The notes under the pieces are model-generated. The model saw only the letters and a program-made list of their open reading frames with translations, was not told the origin of the DNA and did no database searches. A program made the translations under genes and the position numbers. Shown piece by piece: positions 47,490 through 59,599 of a DNA stretch of 64,000 bases. Source of the stretch: Riptortus pedestris (lineage: Eukaryota > Arthropoda > Insecta > Hemiptera > Alydidae); contig CM032233.1 in assembly GCA_019009955.1 (NCBI GenBank), forward strand, positions 13,083,501 to 13,147,500. Reading direction: 5' to 3'. Position 1 is the first letter of the stretch. Each line of letters begins with the position of its first letter.

Positions 47490-48150
47490 AGATTGTAAGG
47501 TATAAAGTTTGCAAGTTAGATGGTTTGAGATTGGCTGGTTACTAGGAGCAGCGATGCCGCCCTATCGTGTATACATAGCTAGCTAGCTCATTCAATCAGA
47601 AGCACAGTGGATTGGAAAGTCCTTGAAGCAAGTACTGATTAAATTAAACGGGCAGTAAAAGAATTTCCTAATCATTTGATATCTAATGCTCAACTAACTG
47701 TAATCAGGAAAACATCACTAAAGGGAAATTGAAGAAGTAAGGTTTGATTGGAAAAGTTTGGCTAGGGCCTGTGCTCCTCCGAGCAGTAAGCAGCCCTTAG
47801 GGAGAATTCTTTAATGGAATGGCCAGGGAGAAAGGTTCCAATGTAAATACAATATGCAGCAATTCAATCATTATAATGCCTTTACAAATATTTAACGCGG
47901 CTATATTTGCAGTAAGCCCGCCCCTCTGTGTCACTCCTCAAATATTGGATAGGAACAAATGAAATGTCACTTCCTTCGCTAGCAGCCAAAAATGAAAGAG
48001 GAAACTAACATTAACGATTTTATTTCCATTCAGTCTTCTAAAGAAAGGAACATTGACTTGGGAATTGAACGGTTGATGGTTCTGTGAAACTAATATGAAG
48101 ACAATGAAGAGATGGTCTCGACAGTTGCAATTGTTATGTTGTTTTCTATA
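47490..48150. other. no gene recognised
   Basis: Apparently unique sequence; short frames on both strands lack domains. Confidence 0.4.
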
Positions 48151-48153
48151 AAG

Positions 48154-48270
48154 AAAAGTCCGTCGCGCAGGGGCTGAGTAAACTAAGCAGATTTCCCACG
48201 TGCTGGTATAACACATTTGTGATCTAATCTCACCACATATTCTCTATTTATATGATTTATTTATGGACAA
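48154..48270 (-). mobile_element. HINE-A 3' end, variant body
   Basis: AAAAGTCCGTCGCGCAGGGG, AAGCAGATTTCCCACGTG, then CTGGTATAACACATTTGTGA, the variant body seen near 10285 and 28300. Truncated. Confidence 0.6.
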
Positions 48271-48430
48271 CACGTCAAAGGTGATTTGCCTTTTCAAAAA
48301 TTGTACAAAGTTAAATAACAAAAATAAAATATATCACAACAAGGAACAATAAAAAATATCAGAAATAAACAATGGCAAATAAAAAAAAGTGAAATAGATA
48401 AACATTTTATAAGTAAACATAAAAAAAAAA

Positions 48431-48808
48431 TAAAGTCCATCACACAGGGGCTGAGTAAATTAAGTAGATTTCCCACGTGAAGTTAAACAATAGAGAAATC
48501 TCCATACGAGAGCAGAACAGTTACGGCAAAGGGCCGAACTAGCTTTTGGCGGGAAACTAAATCGTCCGTTATATGCCCTCATTTCATAAAAGTGCAAATA
48601 TCTCGGTTAATACTCAAGATAGAGAATAAATGTATAGAACAATATTTATTGTAAATTTAATTTGCAACAAGATTGGTTCTATACAAGTTTTTGATCCCAC
48701 GAATGGTAACGGAGATATTTCGAATTTTCAAAAATCCCCCCTCTAAAACGTTTAAATATCGAGGTTGGTAACGATCAAACAAAAATTGCGACCGCTAGAG
48801 CGTTAACA

Positions 48809-48873
<65 letters not shown>

Positions 48874-48994
48874 GAACGGACCTCATTTTCGTCATCTCCT
48901 GGGTAGGATCGATGGACATTTGAAAAAAAATTTCGAAAATCGCGTCATGAGTACGACCTCAATAGCTGATTTCCCTTAAGGGAAATCTGCTAAA
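48431..48994 (-). mobile_element. HINE-A copy, full length (564 bp)
   Basis: AAAGTCCATCACACAGGGGC at 48433 to CCCTTAAGGGAAATCTGCTA near 48991, (TA)n 48811-48867, 5' block with ATGGACATTTGAAAAAAAAT. The 5' hairpin is perfect. Its 3' half is nearly identical to 38177-38500. Confidence 0.82.
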
Positions 48995-49179
48995 AAATTG
49001 GTGATGAGTATAGTTGATGGATGATCAATAGGAAATAAATGGCTGAAAATGGTACTTTTGCTAATGGTTGTCGTAATTTCCTCTTTCAGGGTATATACAT
49101 GTACATATACACATAAACGCATCTAAAACAATTAATACATATAATTTAAGATCCTGTTGCACACCACAGACTTAATTTG

Positions 49180-49490
49180 TATGATAAATTTTGTCCTATA
49201 TTTGAACTCTGTGTAGATATGAGAATATGTTGTCAATGTATGGGCTGCCTTCCGACAAAAGTTCTTGTAAGTCGTAGGGGAAGTCTTGGAGTTGTCGTTT
49301 TCGGCATTCTGTCAGTATATTTCTTATCTTCAAGGGAATGTTACAAGTTGAGCTAGTAGGTAGTATTTGTCATTATGTATGAGCGTGTTAATTTGTTGTG
49401 GCCGATTCTAAGTCTCGAGAGAACTACTTCTTCTCTCCTAGAGTTTCTGAAACATGATGGCCACATACAAATAGTGTTCTTAATAGTTCT
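49180..49490 (-). pseudogene. LINE C-terminal fragment
   Basis: Minus strand encodes RNSRREEVVLSRLRIGHNKL then TRSYIMTNTTY and, after frame changes, KKYTDRMPKT. The R-x-E-E-V-V-L-x-R-L-R-I-G-H motif is typical of the region just past the RNase H domain of I/Jockey-related LINEs. Sister at 53318-53460. Confidence 0.65.
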
Positions 49491-49499
49491 ATTTATATG

Positions 49500-50394
49500 A
49501 AAAAAACCGATGAGTAGAAGGAGGGGAAGGGTTACTGAAGGCAGAAAACAAAAAAATAGGAATATCTCTAATTAGGACGAATAGGATAATACTTGATTTA
49601 CGAAAAAATGCATACAATATCAATTGTAGAACTTCAACCGTTTAACAAGCTTAGTTCTATAACATTTTAGGCTCCGATTCATAATAGTGGAGATATTTTA
49701 AATGTTCGAATGCCCCTCCCCTCTAAGCCCCCACCATTCCCAGTCCGATTTCAGCCAATAACCAATATTATCTTTAATCTTGACTAAAACAGTTAAATAT
49801 CGAGTATGGCAGAGATGAAATATTTATTTTCCAGTAAAGAACGAAAATTCTTTATTGATGATATCATCACTCAATATTTGCGTGTTTCTCACATAGTAAA
49901 TGTTCAATGAAAACCATATTTGGTATTCAACCTTGGAATGAAGTGGTTCATTTTGTAACAACTTATTCTCAATATGACATGAGTAGGAGTGGGGGTTTAC
50001 TGAAGGACGAAAACTATAAAATGCTAATATCTCGGTTAATATTTGAGATAGTAAAAACACATACAATAACAAAATTTATAGAACATTACATTTTCAATAA
50101 GATTAGTTATATACAATTTTTCGATCCGACGTATAATAACGGAGATATTAAGAATTTTCGACATTCCTCCCCTTTAAACGGATTTCAGCCGTTTACGAAC
50201 GTATCGAGATTGGTAACGACTAAACAATAATTACGACCGCTAGAGTGGTATTAGAAATATATATACAGTTTTGAACGGACCTCATTTTCGTAATGTTCTA
50301 CGTAGGATCGATGGGCATTTGAAGAAAAAAATCGAAAATTGCTTCTTGAGTATGACCCCAATAGCTGATTTCCCTTAAGGAAAATCTGCTAAAA
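49500..50394 (-). mobile_element. HINE-A variant copies ending at a 5' terminus
   Basis: Two minus bodies (49500-49900 and 49900-50394); the second includes CGACCGCTAGAGTGG, a residual microsatellite (ATATATATACAG), the 5' block and CCCTTAAGGAAAATCTGCTA ending at 50394. Confidence 0.65.
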
Positions 50395-50479
50395 GGCTGA
50401 GACCTGGTGTGCCGTAATTGTGACCGCCGAAGAGTCGTTTCAGTTCATATTCAACCTCGTAACCTTCTCCAGTACTTCA

Positions 50480-51059
50480 ATGTTATTGCAAATTAAATTT
50501 ACTATAAATGTTGTTGTATACATATTTTCCGTATAATGAGTATTAACCAAGATATTTTGATTTTTTAGTTTTACGCTTTCAGTAAGCCCCCAATTACACT
50601 AGTGTCATATTAGTAGTAATCTGTTATATCAATTCATTACAAGGCTAAATACCAAATATTGCTTTCATTGAATTTTTATTTTGCGAGATATAATGAAATA
50701 CATTCTGTTGCCCCCCCCTTTTTTGTTCTTGGATTACTAACATTTAAGTGATTGAGATAAAATTGATTTTGATTCATTACAAATTACAGCACTAGCTTTA
50801 GTAAATTGTTTTCAATAAAATTAATTTGTTATATTCAAATATCTTTCGTTAATTGTTATTCAGCGCTACGAGGTTGGATAGCCTGTTTATTGACATTCCA
50901 GCCGCATTCCGTTGTAGAGATTAGTAACTTGTATTGTAAATTGACTGAAATATTTCTCATTAGCGTCTGTATTTATTCACCTGTATGTATATTAATCTAT
51001 TGTAAACCATCGCGTGGGATATCTGCTTAGTTTAAGCAGCCCCTGCGTGACGGACTTTT
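50480..51059 (+). mobile_element. HINE-A 3' portion
   Basis: Body from ATTGCAAATTAAATTTACTA to the 3' end GTGGGATATCTGCTTAG, GCAGCCCCTGC hairpin (one arm diverged) and GACGGACTTTT at 51059. Confidence 0.68.
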
Positions 51060-51336
51060 TAAATATCATTTGAATATGTATTTATGTGATGAGGGTGAAG
51101 GCTGGAGAGGGCCGAGGGGATTGGAGAAGATCTAGGAGTGAATGAATACAGGAAGGGGGAAGAAAGCCATTCACTCCCTGCCTGCTTTACTACAGCTCAA
51201 TATGGAGCAAACAAGTTGCACTAACCCACCCCCATTCAGCACAACACTTACCACTAGCATAGGCCCTCCCTTTCACATTCAGAAACAGCCTCATTCACAA
51301 CTCTCTTTTCGGGGCAACCCATATGAACTGACCCAA
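51060..51336. other. no gene recognised
   Basis: GC-richer spacer with a 75-codon frame of Pro/Thr-rich, unrecognised content. Not called. Confidence 0.4.
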
Positions 51337-52045
51337 AAAAGTCCGTCACGCAGATGCTGCATAAACTAATCAGATTTCCCTTGTGAAGTTTTACAATAGA
51401 TGAATAAATGGTAACACCACCGTGGACATTAAGTGGATAAATACAAATGATAATAATAAATCATTCAGTGAATTTTAATAACCTCCCGACGGGAAGCCTC
51501 AGAAATGTAAACAAACAGGCCGACCTCTAACCGGAATGAAAAACAATTTCTGAAATACATCAGAAAACAACAGATTGATTTTATTGAAACCTATTTACTC
51601 TACCTAGTACTGTAATTTATGATTCAGATTAATTTTTATCTCAATCAATCAAAATTTAGTAGTCCATGACGTGGGGGGAATGTCACCAGAACATATTTGC
51701 ATGTATCTCGTAATATATAGGTCTCATGAGAACAATATCAGGTATTTAAGCTTCGAATAATGTGGTTTATTATATAACAGAGTAGTGTTTATGTAACATG
51801 AGTAGAGGTGGTGGTTTGCTGGAGGCAGAAAACTGAAAAATGCAAACATCTCGGTTAATATTCAATATAGAGAATAAATTTAATTTGCTATAAGATTGGT
51901 TCTATACTACTTTTAAATCCGATGTATAGTAACGGAGATAGTACGATTTTTCGAAAATCCCCTCTCTAACTTCCCTCCCCACTTGTCCGGTTTCAGCCAA
52001 TAACGAACTTCATCTTTGCTTTTACTTAAAATGATTAAACATCGC
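51337..52045 (-). mobile_element. HINE-A copy, 3' end to microsatellite
   Basis: AAAAGTCCGTCACGCAGATG at 51337, body with TTAATATTCAATATAGAG and AACTTCATCTTTGCTTTTAC, reaching the microsatellite without the CTAGAGCG palindrome. Confidence 0.68.
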
Positions 52046-52054
52046 TATATACAT

Positions 52055-52081
52055 ACATACACACACACACACTCGCGCGCG

Positions 52082-52159
<78 letters not shown>

Positions 52160-52161
52160 CA

Positions 52162-52255
<94 letters not shown>

Positions 52256-52260
52256 GATAT
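52055..52260. repeat. Compound (CA)n(TA)n(CA)n(TA)n microsatellite, about 200 bp
   Basis: Alternating CA and TA blocks with short CG-containing interruptions (TCGCGCGCGCTC, ACGCGCGCACAC). It separates a minus HINE-A from a plus HINE-A. Confidence 0.95.
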
Positions 52261-52269
52261 TTACATTTA

Positions 52270-53310
52270 TTGTTCTAGTTAAAGCTCTATAAAAAAACGG
52301 CTTCAATTTTTGTCTGTTCGTTACCAAGCTCCATATTTAAACGATTTATGTAAAAATGAAGACAAGATCGTCAATGCCTAAAATTGGACCAGTGAGAAAG
52401 GGGGGAGGGTTAGAAGGGAGAATATCAAGAATTTTATATATCTCTGTTGTTATGCGTCGTATCGAAAAATTGTATGGAATCAATGTTTCAAATAATTTGT
52501 CATATATAAGTATTCTTGATATTGAGTATTAACTGAGATATTTCCATATTTTATTTTTCGCCCCCCTCCATTCCTACTCATGTTACATTAACAATAAGAT
52601 ATTATATTATGTCCCACATTCATTCCAAGTTTAAATTCTAAATACTGGTTTCCTGGGAGTGGGGGTTAGAGGGGTATTTCCGAAAATTTGAAATATCTCC
52701 GTTATTATACGGATAGAAAAAGTGTATAGAACCAATCTTATTGGAAATTTAATGTTCCATGAATGTTGTTATGTATGTGTTTTACTATCTCAATTATTAA
52801 CCGAGATATTAGCATTTTATAGTTTTCGTCCTCCAGTAAACCCGCACTCCTACTCATGTCATATTGAGAATAAGTTGTTACAAAAAAATCCACTTCATTC
52901 CAAGGTTGAATACCAAATATGGTTTTCATTGAATATTTACTATGCGAGACACACGCAAATATTGTGTGATGACATCAATAAAGAATTTTCGTTCTTTACT
53001 GGAAAATGTATATTTCATCTCTGCCATACTCGATATTTAACTGTTTTAGTCAAGATTAAAGGTAATATTTGTTATTGGCTGAAATCGGACTTGGAATGGT
53101 GGGGGTTTAGAGGGGAGGGGCATTCGAACATTTAAAATATCTTCATTATTATGAATCGGAGCCTAAAATGTTATAGAACTAGGCTTGTTAAACTTTTGAA
53201 GTACTACAATTGTTATTTTATGCATTTTTTTGTAAATCAAGTAGTAACCCCTCTCCCCACCTTCTACTCATCGGTTTTTTTCATATAAATAGAACTATTA
53301 AGAACACTAT
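52270..53310 (+). mobile_element. HINE-A plus bodies after the microsatellite
   Basis: Two or three partial bodies (TCTGTTCGTTACCAAGCTCC near 52312, GGGAGTGGGGGTTAGAGGGG near 52655, CAATTATTAACCGAGATATT near 52795). 52690-53310 is the inverted counterpart of 49500-50140. Confidence 0.6.
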
Positions 53311-53317
53311 TTGTATG

Positions 53318-53460
53318 TGGCCATCAAGTTTCAGAAACTCTAGGAGAGAAGAAGTAGTTCTCTCGAGACTTAGAATCGGCCACAACAAACTAACACGCTC
53401 ATACTTAATGACAAATACTGACGGACCTACTTGCTCAACTTGTAACTGTAAATTTTAGTT
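53318..53460 (+). pseudogene. LINE C-terminal fragment, inverted sister of 49180-49490
   Basis: Encodes WPSSFRNSRREEVVLSRLRI, GHNKLTRSYLMTNTDGPTCS and TCNCKF, that is, the R-x-E-E-V-V-L-x-R-L-R-I-G-H motif followed by the start of a zinc knuckle (C-x-x-C-x-C). No stop within it, but the protein is cut on both sides by HINE-A sequence. Confidence 0.68.
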
Positions 53461-53464
53461 GTAG

Positions 53465-53990
53465 ATTTTCAATATCTTGATTATTACCCAAGAAATATGC
53501 ATTTTTTAGTTTCAAGCATTCAGTAAACCCCCATTCCTACTCATGTCATATTAACAATAAGCAGTTATAACATGATCCACTTCATTTTAAGGTTGAATAC
53601 CAAATATGGTTTTCATTGAACTATTACTGTGTGAGATATACGCAAATACGTTATGTGATGACGTCATGAAGTATGATTTTTCGTTCTTTACTCGAAAATG
53701 TTTGTTTAATTTATACCATACTCGATATTCGTTATACGACTAGTTCCAACACTAAAGATCATATATGCTATTGGCTGAAGTCGGGTCTGGATTAGTGGGG
53801 GTTAAGAGTAGGGAGGAATTGGAAAATTCAAAATGTTTCCGTTATTATGAATCGAATCATGAAATGTTATAGACACACTCTGGTTAAACATTTGATTTTA
53901 AATGTAGTATAAATAGAAAATACGTGGTGAGATGAGATCGTAAATATGTTATACCAGCACGAGGGAAATTTGCCTTATGCAGCCCTTGTA
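53465..53990 (+). mobile_element. HINE-A variant with degraded 3' end
   Basis: AATATCTTGATTATTACCCA to CTATTGGCTGAAGTCGG, then AGATGAGATCGTAAATATG and GGGAAATTTGCCTTATGCAG at about 53965, where the hairpin is lost. Confidence 0.55.
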
Positions 53991-54052
53991 AATATTAATT
54001 TCAACACAGAATATAAATAATTTTTATCTCACACCGTTTATATGTGGCGGTC

Positions 54053-54340
54053 GTTTTAGTTTAGAAAAACACAGTGGTTTTTTTGCTTTGAAGACGTTAG
54101 CCTTAAATTGATTATCTCTGGGCTGGAACATTGAAATTGGCATAATTTTTTTCAGAACTTCCTCCTCTATAATATTGTTTCATAGCCATGGTGCCATAAA
54201 TGTTAAGTTTACCAATCAAAATGGTCTCCAGAATTAGGGGTTGTAAATGAAGAAATTCCGCTTTTTGGAAATGAAAAAAACTATGAAGGAGTGACTTAGC
54301 AGAGGTAATTTTTATTTTGTAGTAAGATATCATCAAGGAC
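54053..54340 (-). other. Unassigned sequence with a 74-codon frame
   Basis: Minus frame 54336-54112 reads PAQR at its end and KAEFLHLQPLILETILIGKL in the middle. It lacks an initiation context, splice sites or domain I know. Could be a decayed mobile-element exon. Confidence 0.25.
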
Positions 54341-54349
54341 TCACATTTT

Positions 54350-54398
54350 CTCTTAGGAAATCTGCTTGATTTACGCAGCCCCTACGTGACGGACTTTT
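54350..54398 (+). mobile_element. HINE-A 3' end fragment
   Basis: TAGGAAATCTGCTTGATTTA, hairpin GCAGCCCCTACG and GACGGACTTTT at 54398. Confidence 0.65.
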
Positions 54399-54455
54399 AT
54401 TTTATTCATGTTCGGGTCCTCCTGATAAGCACCTTATAAATAAGACACGGGAATA

Positions 54456-54499
<44 letters not shown>

Positions 54500-54832
54500 T
54501 ATATATATATCAATATTCTGTATTTTGTTATATAACTATTACAGAGGTCTGGTGGCCTTAGGAAAAAGGATAAATAACAAGCAACAAAAGAGAATACAAA
54601 CAAAATAATGCTCAGCTAAATGAAATGCAAAACTTCAACATTTTGAATTTTAGAAAAAGTAGATACCACAACAAAAAATAAAACAAAATGATAGAGTATA
54701 ATTCAAAAAACTAAATTCTTCTACGAAAACTAAGTAAAATAAAAAATAATTAATCCACTCAATGCTTCTATTCAGAACAAATGATCTTATCCTGAAGGCC
54801 CCAGTGATATAATAATACAAATTTGACAAGGC

Positions 54833-55720
54833 TCAATTATCAATTGGCATAAGCAAAGACTGAAGCTGTTCTTCATTTCTTGCTGGAGGTTCATAGTGTA
54901 CAAGATAACAACAAGATACAAGAGACAATGAATCATAGAGTGGGCATTCGAGGATAAAGTGATACAGGGTCTCTTGTTTATACTGGTTGCAGACTGTGCA
55001 GATGTGCTGAGTGTTTATCTTGTAGGCAACGCCATTCAGGAAGAGACGAATCTCATCACTCGACGACAGCCTCAGCTGGATGAGGGCTCTCTTCTTCTCT
55101 ATAGGTACATCAAACTGGAGATACCTACTCTTCACCCAGACTAAAGGAACTCAAATTTCGGAATAGAGGCTGTAGCGAGATTTAGAACTCTTTCAACATC
55201 AATTGATAATAGGCGGTTCTTCCATTTCTCGATTATATCTACCTTATTCTTGAGCAGCGAAGAGATCGTTGCCTGTTGGAATACATCCTTCAAATCCCAG
55301 TCTACTCAAAATGTCTTGCAGTGGAGAGGACCAGACATCTTTCAAGGTCTCCGGATGGAAGTTAGTTTTTTGTACTATCATCGCGTAGCCCTTTCTTACC
55401 AGTGAGCTATCATCCATAGTCTTAACGGTAAGCCACCAGTTTAGAGTCCTCTTCAAGACAGATACACTAATGCCTTGTCCGCCGAATTCCAATCTCAGAA
55501 AATGATTTGGAGTATTAACTGGTAAATGATAGAGTCCTTTTATGAACTTCAGCTGTAGACTTTCTATTTTATCATAGTGGCACAGTGACCAGAGTTCAGA
55601 AGAATATAGTGCTGTAGCAGCAACAATCGAGTCGAACAGCTTCACTGAAGTTTCCCAAGAGCCTGATTTTCCCTTGGCAAGCATTTCCTTGACTTTACCC
55701 AGTGCTCTGGTTAAAGTCAA
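54833..55720 (-). pseudogene. LINE C-terminal region with zinc knuckle, frameshifted
   Basis: Three frames are needed. 55720-55244 continues RT (FDSIVAATALYSSELWSLCH, RLEFGGQGISVSVLKRTLNW); 55243-55144 adds NKVDIIEKWKNRLLSIDVER; 55135-54833 ends with a knuckle (HICTVCNQYKQETLYHFILE then CPLYDS, C-x2-C-x8-H-x4-C). Breaks at about 55710, 55245 and 55140 make it non-functional. Confidence 0.8.
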
Positions 55721-57650
55721 GGAAACTTAACTTACTGACACAGCTAAAAGGAACTCCTAGGTATGCAATACTGTTCGTATACTCTATCGCCTCTCCATCC
55801 AGCAATAATGGTGGACGTCTCCTGCTTCTCGGGCTGGATCTGAAAATTATGACCGTGGTTTTGTTCCTATTGATCTTCAGGTGGTTTTTATTATAATATC
55901 CAACCAAAAAGTTCAGTTTCGCTTGTGCATCCGTCCTAGAGTCGGCGAATATAATATAATCATCAGCAAAAAGCAACCCAAGTATTTCTGTCTCATAATC
56001 CAATTTTACTCCTTGAAATCCCGCGGAGCGAAACTCGTTTATTATGTCAGCCAAGAAAAATGTGAACAGTGAAGGTGAAAGAGTTTCCCCCTGCAAAACT
56101 CCAGCTTGAATAAGGACGACCAGCAATATAGTGATACTATTAATTTTCGGATTAAACTTAGCTTGAGAATAGAAATTCCAGATTATTCTGATTATTTTAG
56201 CACTCAGGCCATAATAGTGAAGCTTCGTCCATAAGAGTCCATGGTCCACGGTATCGAAAGCTTTGTGTAAGTCGACCGATATAACATAGAGAGGTTCCTT
56301 CTTGATTTTTACGTATAAAGTAATAATGCAATACAAAAGAAACAAATTTCGCAAACATGATTTTTCTTTTTGGAATCCTGAGTCCTCTTGAGGAATAATG
56401 CCAAATTCATCGGCCCAGATTTCCAACCTTCCTGCTATAATAGAGGTGAACAGCTTCCCGCAGGTGTTAAAAAGTGCAATACCTCTGTAATTTCTCGGAT
56501 CATTGGGATCACCTTTTTTGAAAAGCATCGTAAGAGCTCCCTTTGACCAATCCGATGGAATTTTCTCGGTTCTTAGAACTTGCTTAAATAGATTTAAGAG
56601 ATAGGGAACCCACTCTGGGCTAATGGATTTATAGATCTCATAGCTTATTGCATCAGGGCCAGGCGCCTTGCGGTTTTTGGCACTGCGTATACTAAATTCG
56701 AGTTCTTCAAGGCTTATATCACTATCCAAGTATGATTGCCCGGTATTTGAAAACAATAAATCACTTGTTATTGCCCCAGGAGATGAATAGAGTGATTGTA
56801 AATATGAACACCAGGTTTGAGAATCTATAGGATTTACTTGGTGAGATTTCGTTCCCAGCTTTCTGACTGTACCCCAGAATCCACGAAGATTTCTAACACC
56901 TGATAAGCTAGAGATGATGCTGTCGCTATAGGATTTTTTCATTTCCTTCAGTAATCTGGTATAAACTATTTTGGCAGAGCGGTAATCAGCATATATATCC
57001 AAGTTGTATCGACTCTTTCTTAGTTTTCGGTATAGTCTTTTAACTTTTTTCCTCGACTCTCTACAGTCATAGTTAAACCATGGTTTGTCCTCTCTTTGTG
57101 CCTTGCGCGTGTTTATTCTGACTAAAATTTTGCTATCCATAACAGTTCTTCTCAGTGTAGAAATGAAATTGATGTGTAGTTCTTCAGGATCATCACTATT
57201 AAAATAAAGCTGGTCACTTTTTGTAAATAGTTCAATGAAAGACGGTAATTGACCGTATCTCCAATGCATTATTTCACACTTTCCCTCCATGCTGACATTG
57301 GTATGTTTACAAACATTTTGCTTTCCGTCCAAAAACAGCTTTATGTATGAGGCTTTATGATCAAATATATCGGAGAGATTAACAATTTCAAAGTCTCTAA
57401 CAATTGGGATGGCTATATGATTTACTAAGGCTAAGTCTATGACACTCATGCCTGCGTTTGAAACAAAAGTATTGTGAGCAGGCCTGTCAGATATGGATCG
57501 GCCATTGAGTATTTTCAGATTACATTCTTTTAACAGCTCCAAAAAGTAACGTCCACGTTTATTTACTATACAATCGTAGGATGTTCTTGGAAAGAAGAGA
57601 TTAGATTTGTCGAAGATGTAATCTTCTGATGGCTCAATATATACGAGTAT
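55695..57650 (-). pseudogene. LINE polyprotein: endonuclease C-terminus and reverse transcriptase
   Basis: The frame is open from the LTR junction at 57650 (ILVYIEPSEDYIF, NKRGRYFLELLKECNLKILNG) to a stop at 55695. The N-terminal part holds endonuclease motifs, with SVIDLALVNH and IFDHKASYIKL (D-H catalytic pair). RT follows: KNRKAPGPDAISYEIY, LTMLFKKGDPNDPRNYRGIA, motif A VDLHKAFDTVDH, GVLQGETLSPSLF, and the catalytic LLFADDYIIFAD with F-A-D-D at 55970-55959. RT catalytic residues are intact, but an indel near 55710 splits it from the C-terminus, and the endonuclease start is missing. Confidence 0.88.
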
Positions 57651-58226
57651 TGTTACGTTTTATTACCAAAACCAGTAATAAACGTTGTTAACAAGAGTTC
57701 TTTTGGATTGCAAAATTAAAAACACACAAGTTTCACAGTTTTTATCACTGCACAATTTATTAACAATGCACAATACACTTTGTTAATTATTCTTAATTAA
57801 TACTCCCAATATGCACTGATAGCGTCACTGTTCTTCAGATTAGACAGTCCAATAATTCGCTCACGTTCACTGAAATTCACAGAAAGACGGCACTGTCCTT
57901 TACTTCGCGGCACTGGACTGTCTAAAACACGGCACTAAACTGTTACTTACAGTCACGGCACAACACTGTTCTTCTTATAAAAACACTTTACCGCACTGCA
58001 CTAAGTCGCACTGTAGTACCGAACGCACATATGAGCACTCGCGGCTGGCCTGTTCTTTATATGGGTCGTCGGAATACATCAAAGGGGAATTGGCTGGGCC
58101 CTTCGACTTCTGTACTGGAAGGGACTAGTACGAGCTAGACCCTCTGTCGGCTTCTTTGATCTACATCGCATACACTTCCCAAATTCGCGACTCTCTCTGC
58201 TACTCCTTCATGTATGTAATTTTCGT

Positions 58227-58230
<4 letters not shown>
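57651..58230 (-). mobile_element. Solo LTR of an LTR retrotransposon (580 bp)
   Basis: Begins TGTTACG at 57651 and ends CGTAACA at 58230, a TG...CA element with a 7-bp terminal inversion. On the minus strand, ATATAAAG (58061-58054) and AATAAA (57761-57756) are in promoter/poly(A) order. CGGCACT recurs four times between 57890 and 57960. Flanks GTAT (57647-57650) and ATAT (58231-58234) may be a diverged 4-bp duplication. No internal coding region or second LTR, hence solo. Confidence 0.7.
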
Positions 58231-58294
<64 letters not shown>

Positions 58295-58369
58295 AGCTAC
58301 TAACATAGAAAAACTAACCTCATTATATAAGGCCAACTCTTGCTATAAGGAAAATCCTTGTAAGGAATA

Positions 58370-58418
<49 letters not shown>

Positions 58419-58430
58419 AAGAGAGAGAGA
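58231..58430. repeat. (TA)n and (TA)n(GA)n microsatellites
   Basis: (TA)n at 58231-58290 and at 58374-58412, the second followed by (GA)n to 58432. Confidence 0.9.
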
Positions 58431-58432
58431 GA

Positions 58433-59390
58433 GGACTAACACACATGCTGGGGTCAATTACGGATTAATTTATTTAAATGTTTGGGAATTTGATTGGCTG
58501 TAAGAACACGGAGTGAGATTAGGAGGTGTCATTACCAGAAGTGGAACGCTCGGCAACGGAGTCAACTCCACTATACTCTTTAATGAGTTCAAGTTTGTAC
58601 TAAGTTCCCCCTCTCATCTCAGACAGTAAAATCCTCGGCTTCAAAACAATTTTAAGTCTAATGGAATCATTACAAAGGCTTAAGTGAAACCTAATGGAGT
58701 CTGTAGAAGGTGGGCTTACGCCTGATTTGCCCTTGGAGAAGTCCAATAGAAGTTAGAGGACTGCTCCAACTAAGTTGTTGGCTCAGTTATGGCTTGTGAG
58801 GGACCTATCATTCAACTACATACCACACACGTCCTCTTTATAATACCAATCATCTAGTTCCACCCCCTTCCCTACCTCCCATCATTATTATCAATGCCCG
58901 AACTAATTTATTCTCAGCACGTTAGGCTCCCATAAACAGAAACCTTTGTGTGGACACCGTATGACTTCCTTCTACTCTTATTAAATTAAATATAAATAAT
59001 GGATTGCATATTCGTCAGCCAGTAAAAGTTCATTAAGAATTGTAGGGAGAGTACTCAAGACATGACAGGATGGCAAATGGAGCCATTTTCCTGCAGATAG
59101 TCTCTCTGAGAACCAACATTAGAGCTCAGGAGTATAATAATCTGCTCAAAGCTTCAAGGCATCTGCCACAGCATGTCCGAGTCAATTTATAAACAACCCA
59201 TTCTTAAAAAATATCACCTAAGCGAGCAAACACAAGTCGTACGTTAGACAACACTCAGTTTTCAAATATCTTATAGATTCCCTTCAGCAAAAATAGAAAT
59301 TTAACTTAGCCCTTTTTGGAGAGTAAATAACTTAAAAATTAACTTAGCCTTAACAAATTTTACTAAATAGGATCTACGTTCTTCCAAATT
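58433..59390. other. no gene recognised
   Basis: Moderately GC-balanced, apparently unique sequence. No frame above noise; nothing structured seen. Confidence 0.4.
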
Positions 59391-59399
59391 TTATGGTGC

Positions 59400-59580
59400 A
59401 GATTATAAACAAATTACTTCAGACAACCATAACTCACTGAACATCTTCTCCATTGGATAAAGACAGAGAATGGAGGAGCCAATGGTTTTTACGACCTGGC
59501 TTACAGCAATAAAACTAAACGACAACACCAGTATCTATACGGCTCAATTACAGGCCATTAATTTATCAATTCCAAATATT
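59400..59580 (+). pseudogene. LINE RNase H fragment (N-terminal half)
   Basis: Encodes EEPMVFTTWLTAIKLNDNTS then IYTAQLQAINLSIPN. The L-x-D-x-x-S-I-Y/F-T-A-E/Q-L-x-A-I pattern is the second conserved block of LINE RNase H. Here E is replaced by Q at an acidic position, consistent with decay. Confidence 0.55.
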
Positions 59581-59599
59581 CATATGGTCAGGGGTAGCG

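Larger units (their letters stand above)
54480..57650 (-). mobile_element. APE-type non-LTR retrotransposon, 5'-cut, broken ORF
   Basis: A minus-strand LINE of at least 3.1 kb. Reading right to left: the endonuclease tail (from 57650), reverse transcriptase, a C-terminal region and a zinc knuckle, then a 3' UTR ending near (TA)n at 54458-54500. Its right side is cut at 57650 by an LTR. The clade cannot be fixed by eye; the shared zinc-knuckle tail links it to 13105-15351. Confidence 0.8.

Noticed and set aside
52016..52327. Frames of alternating Thr-His or Cys-Val with Tyr-Ile
   Set aside because: Direct translations of (CA)n and (TA)n microsatellites; the same holds for Tyr-Ile frames elsewhere, for example 3273-3497, 13156-13488, 30040-30526 and 35157-35462.
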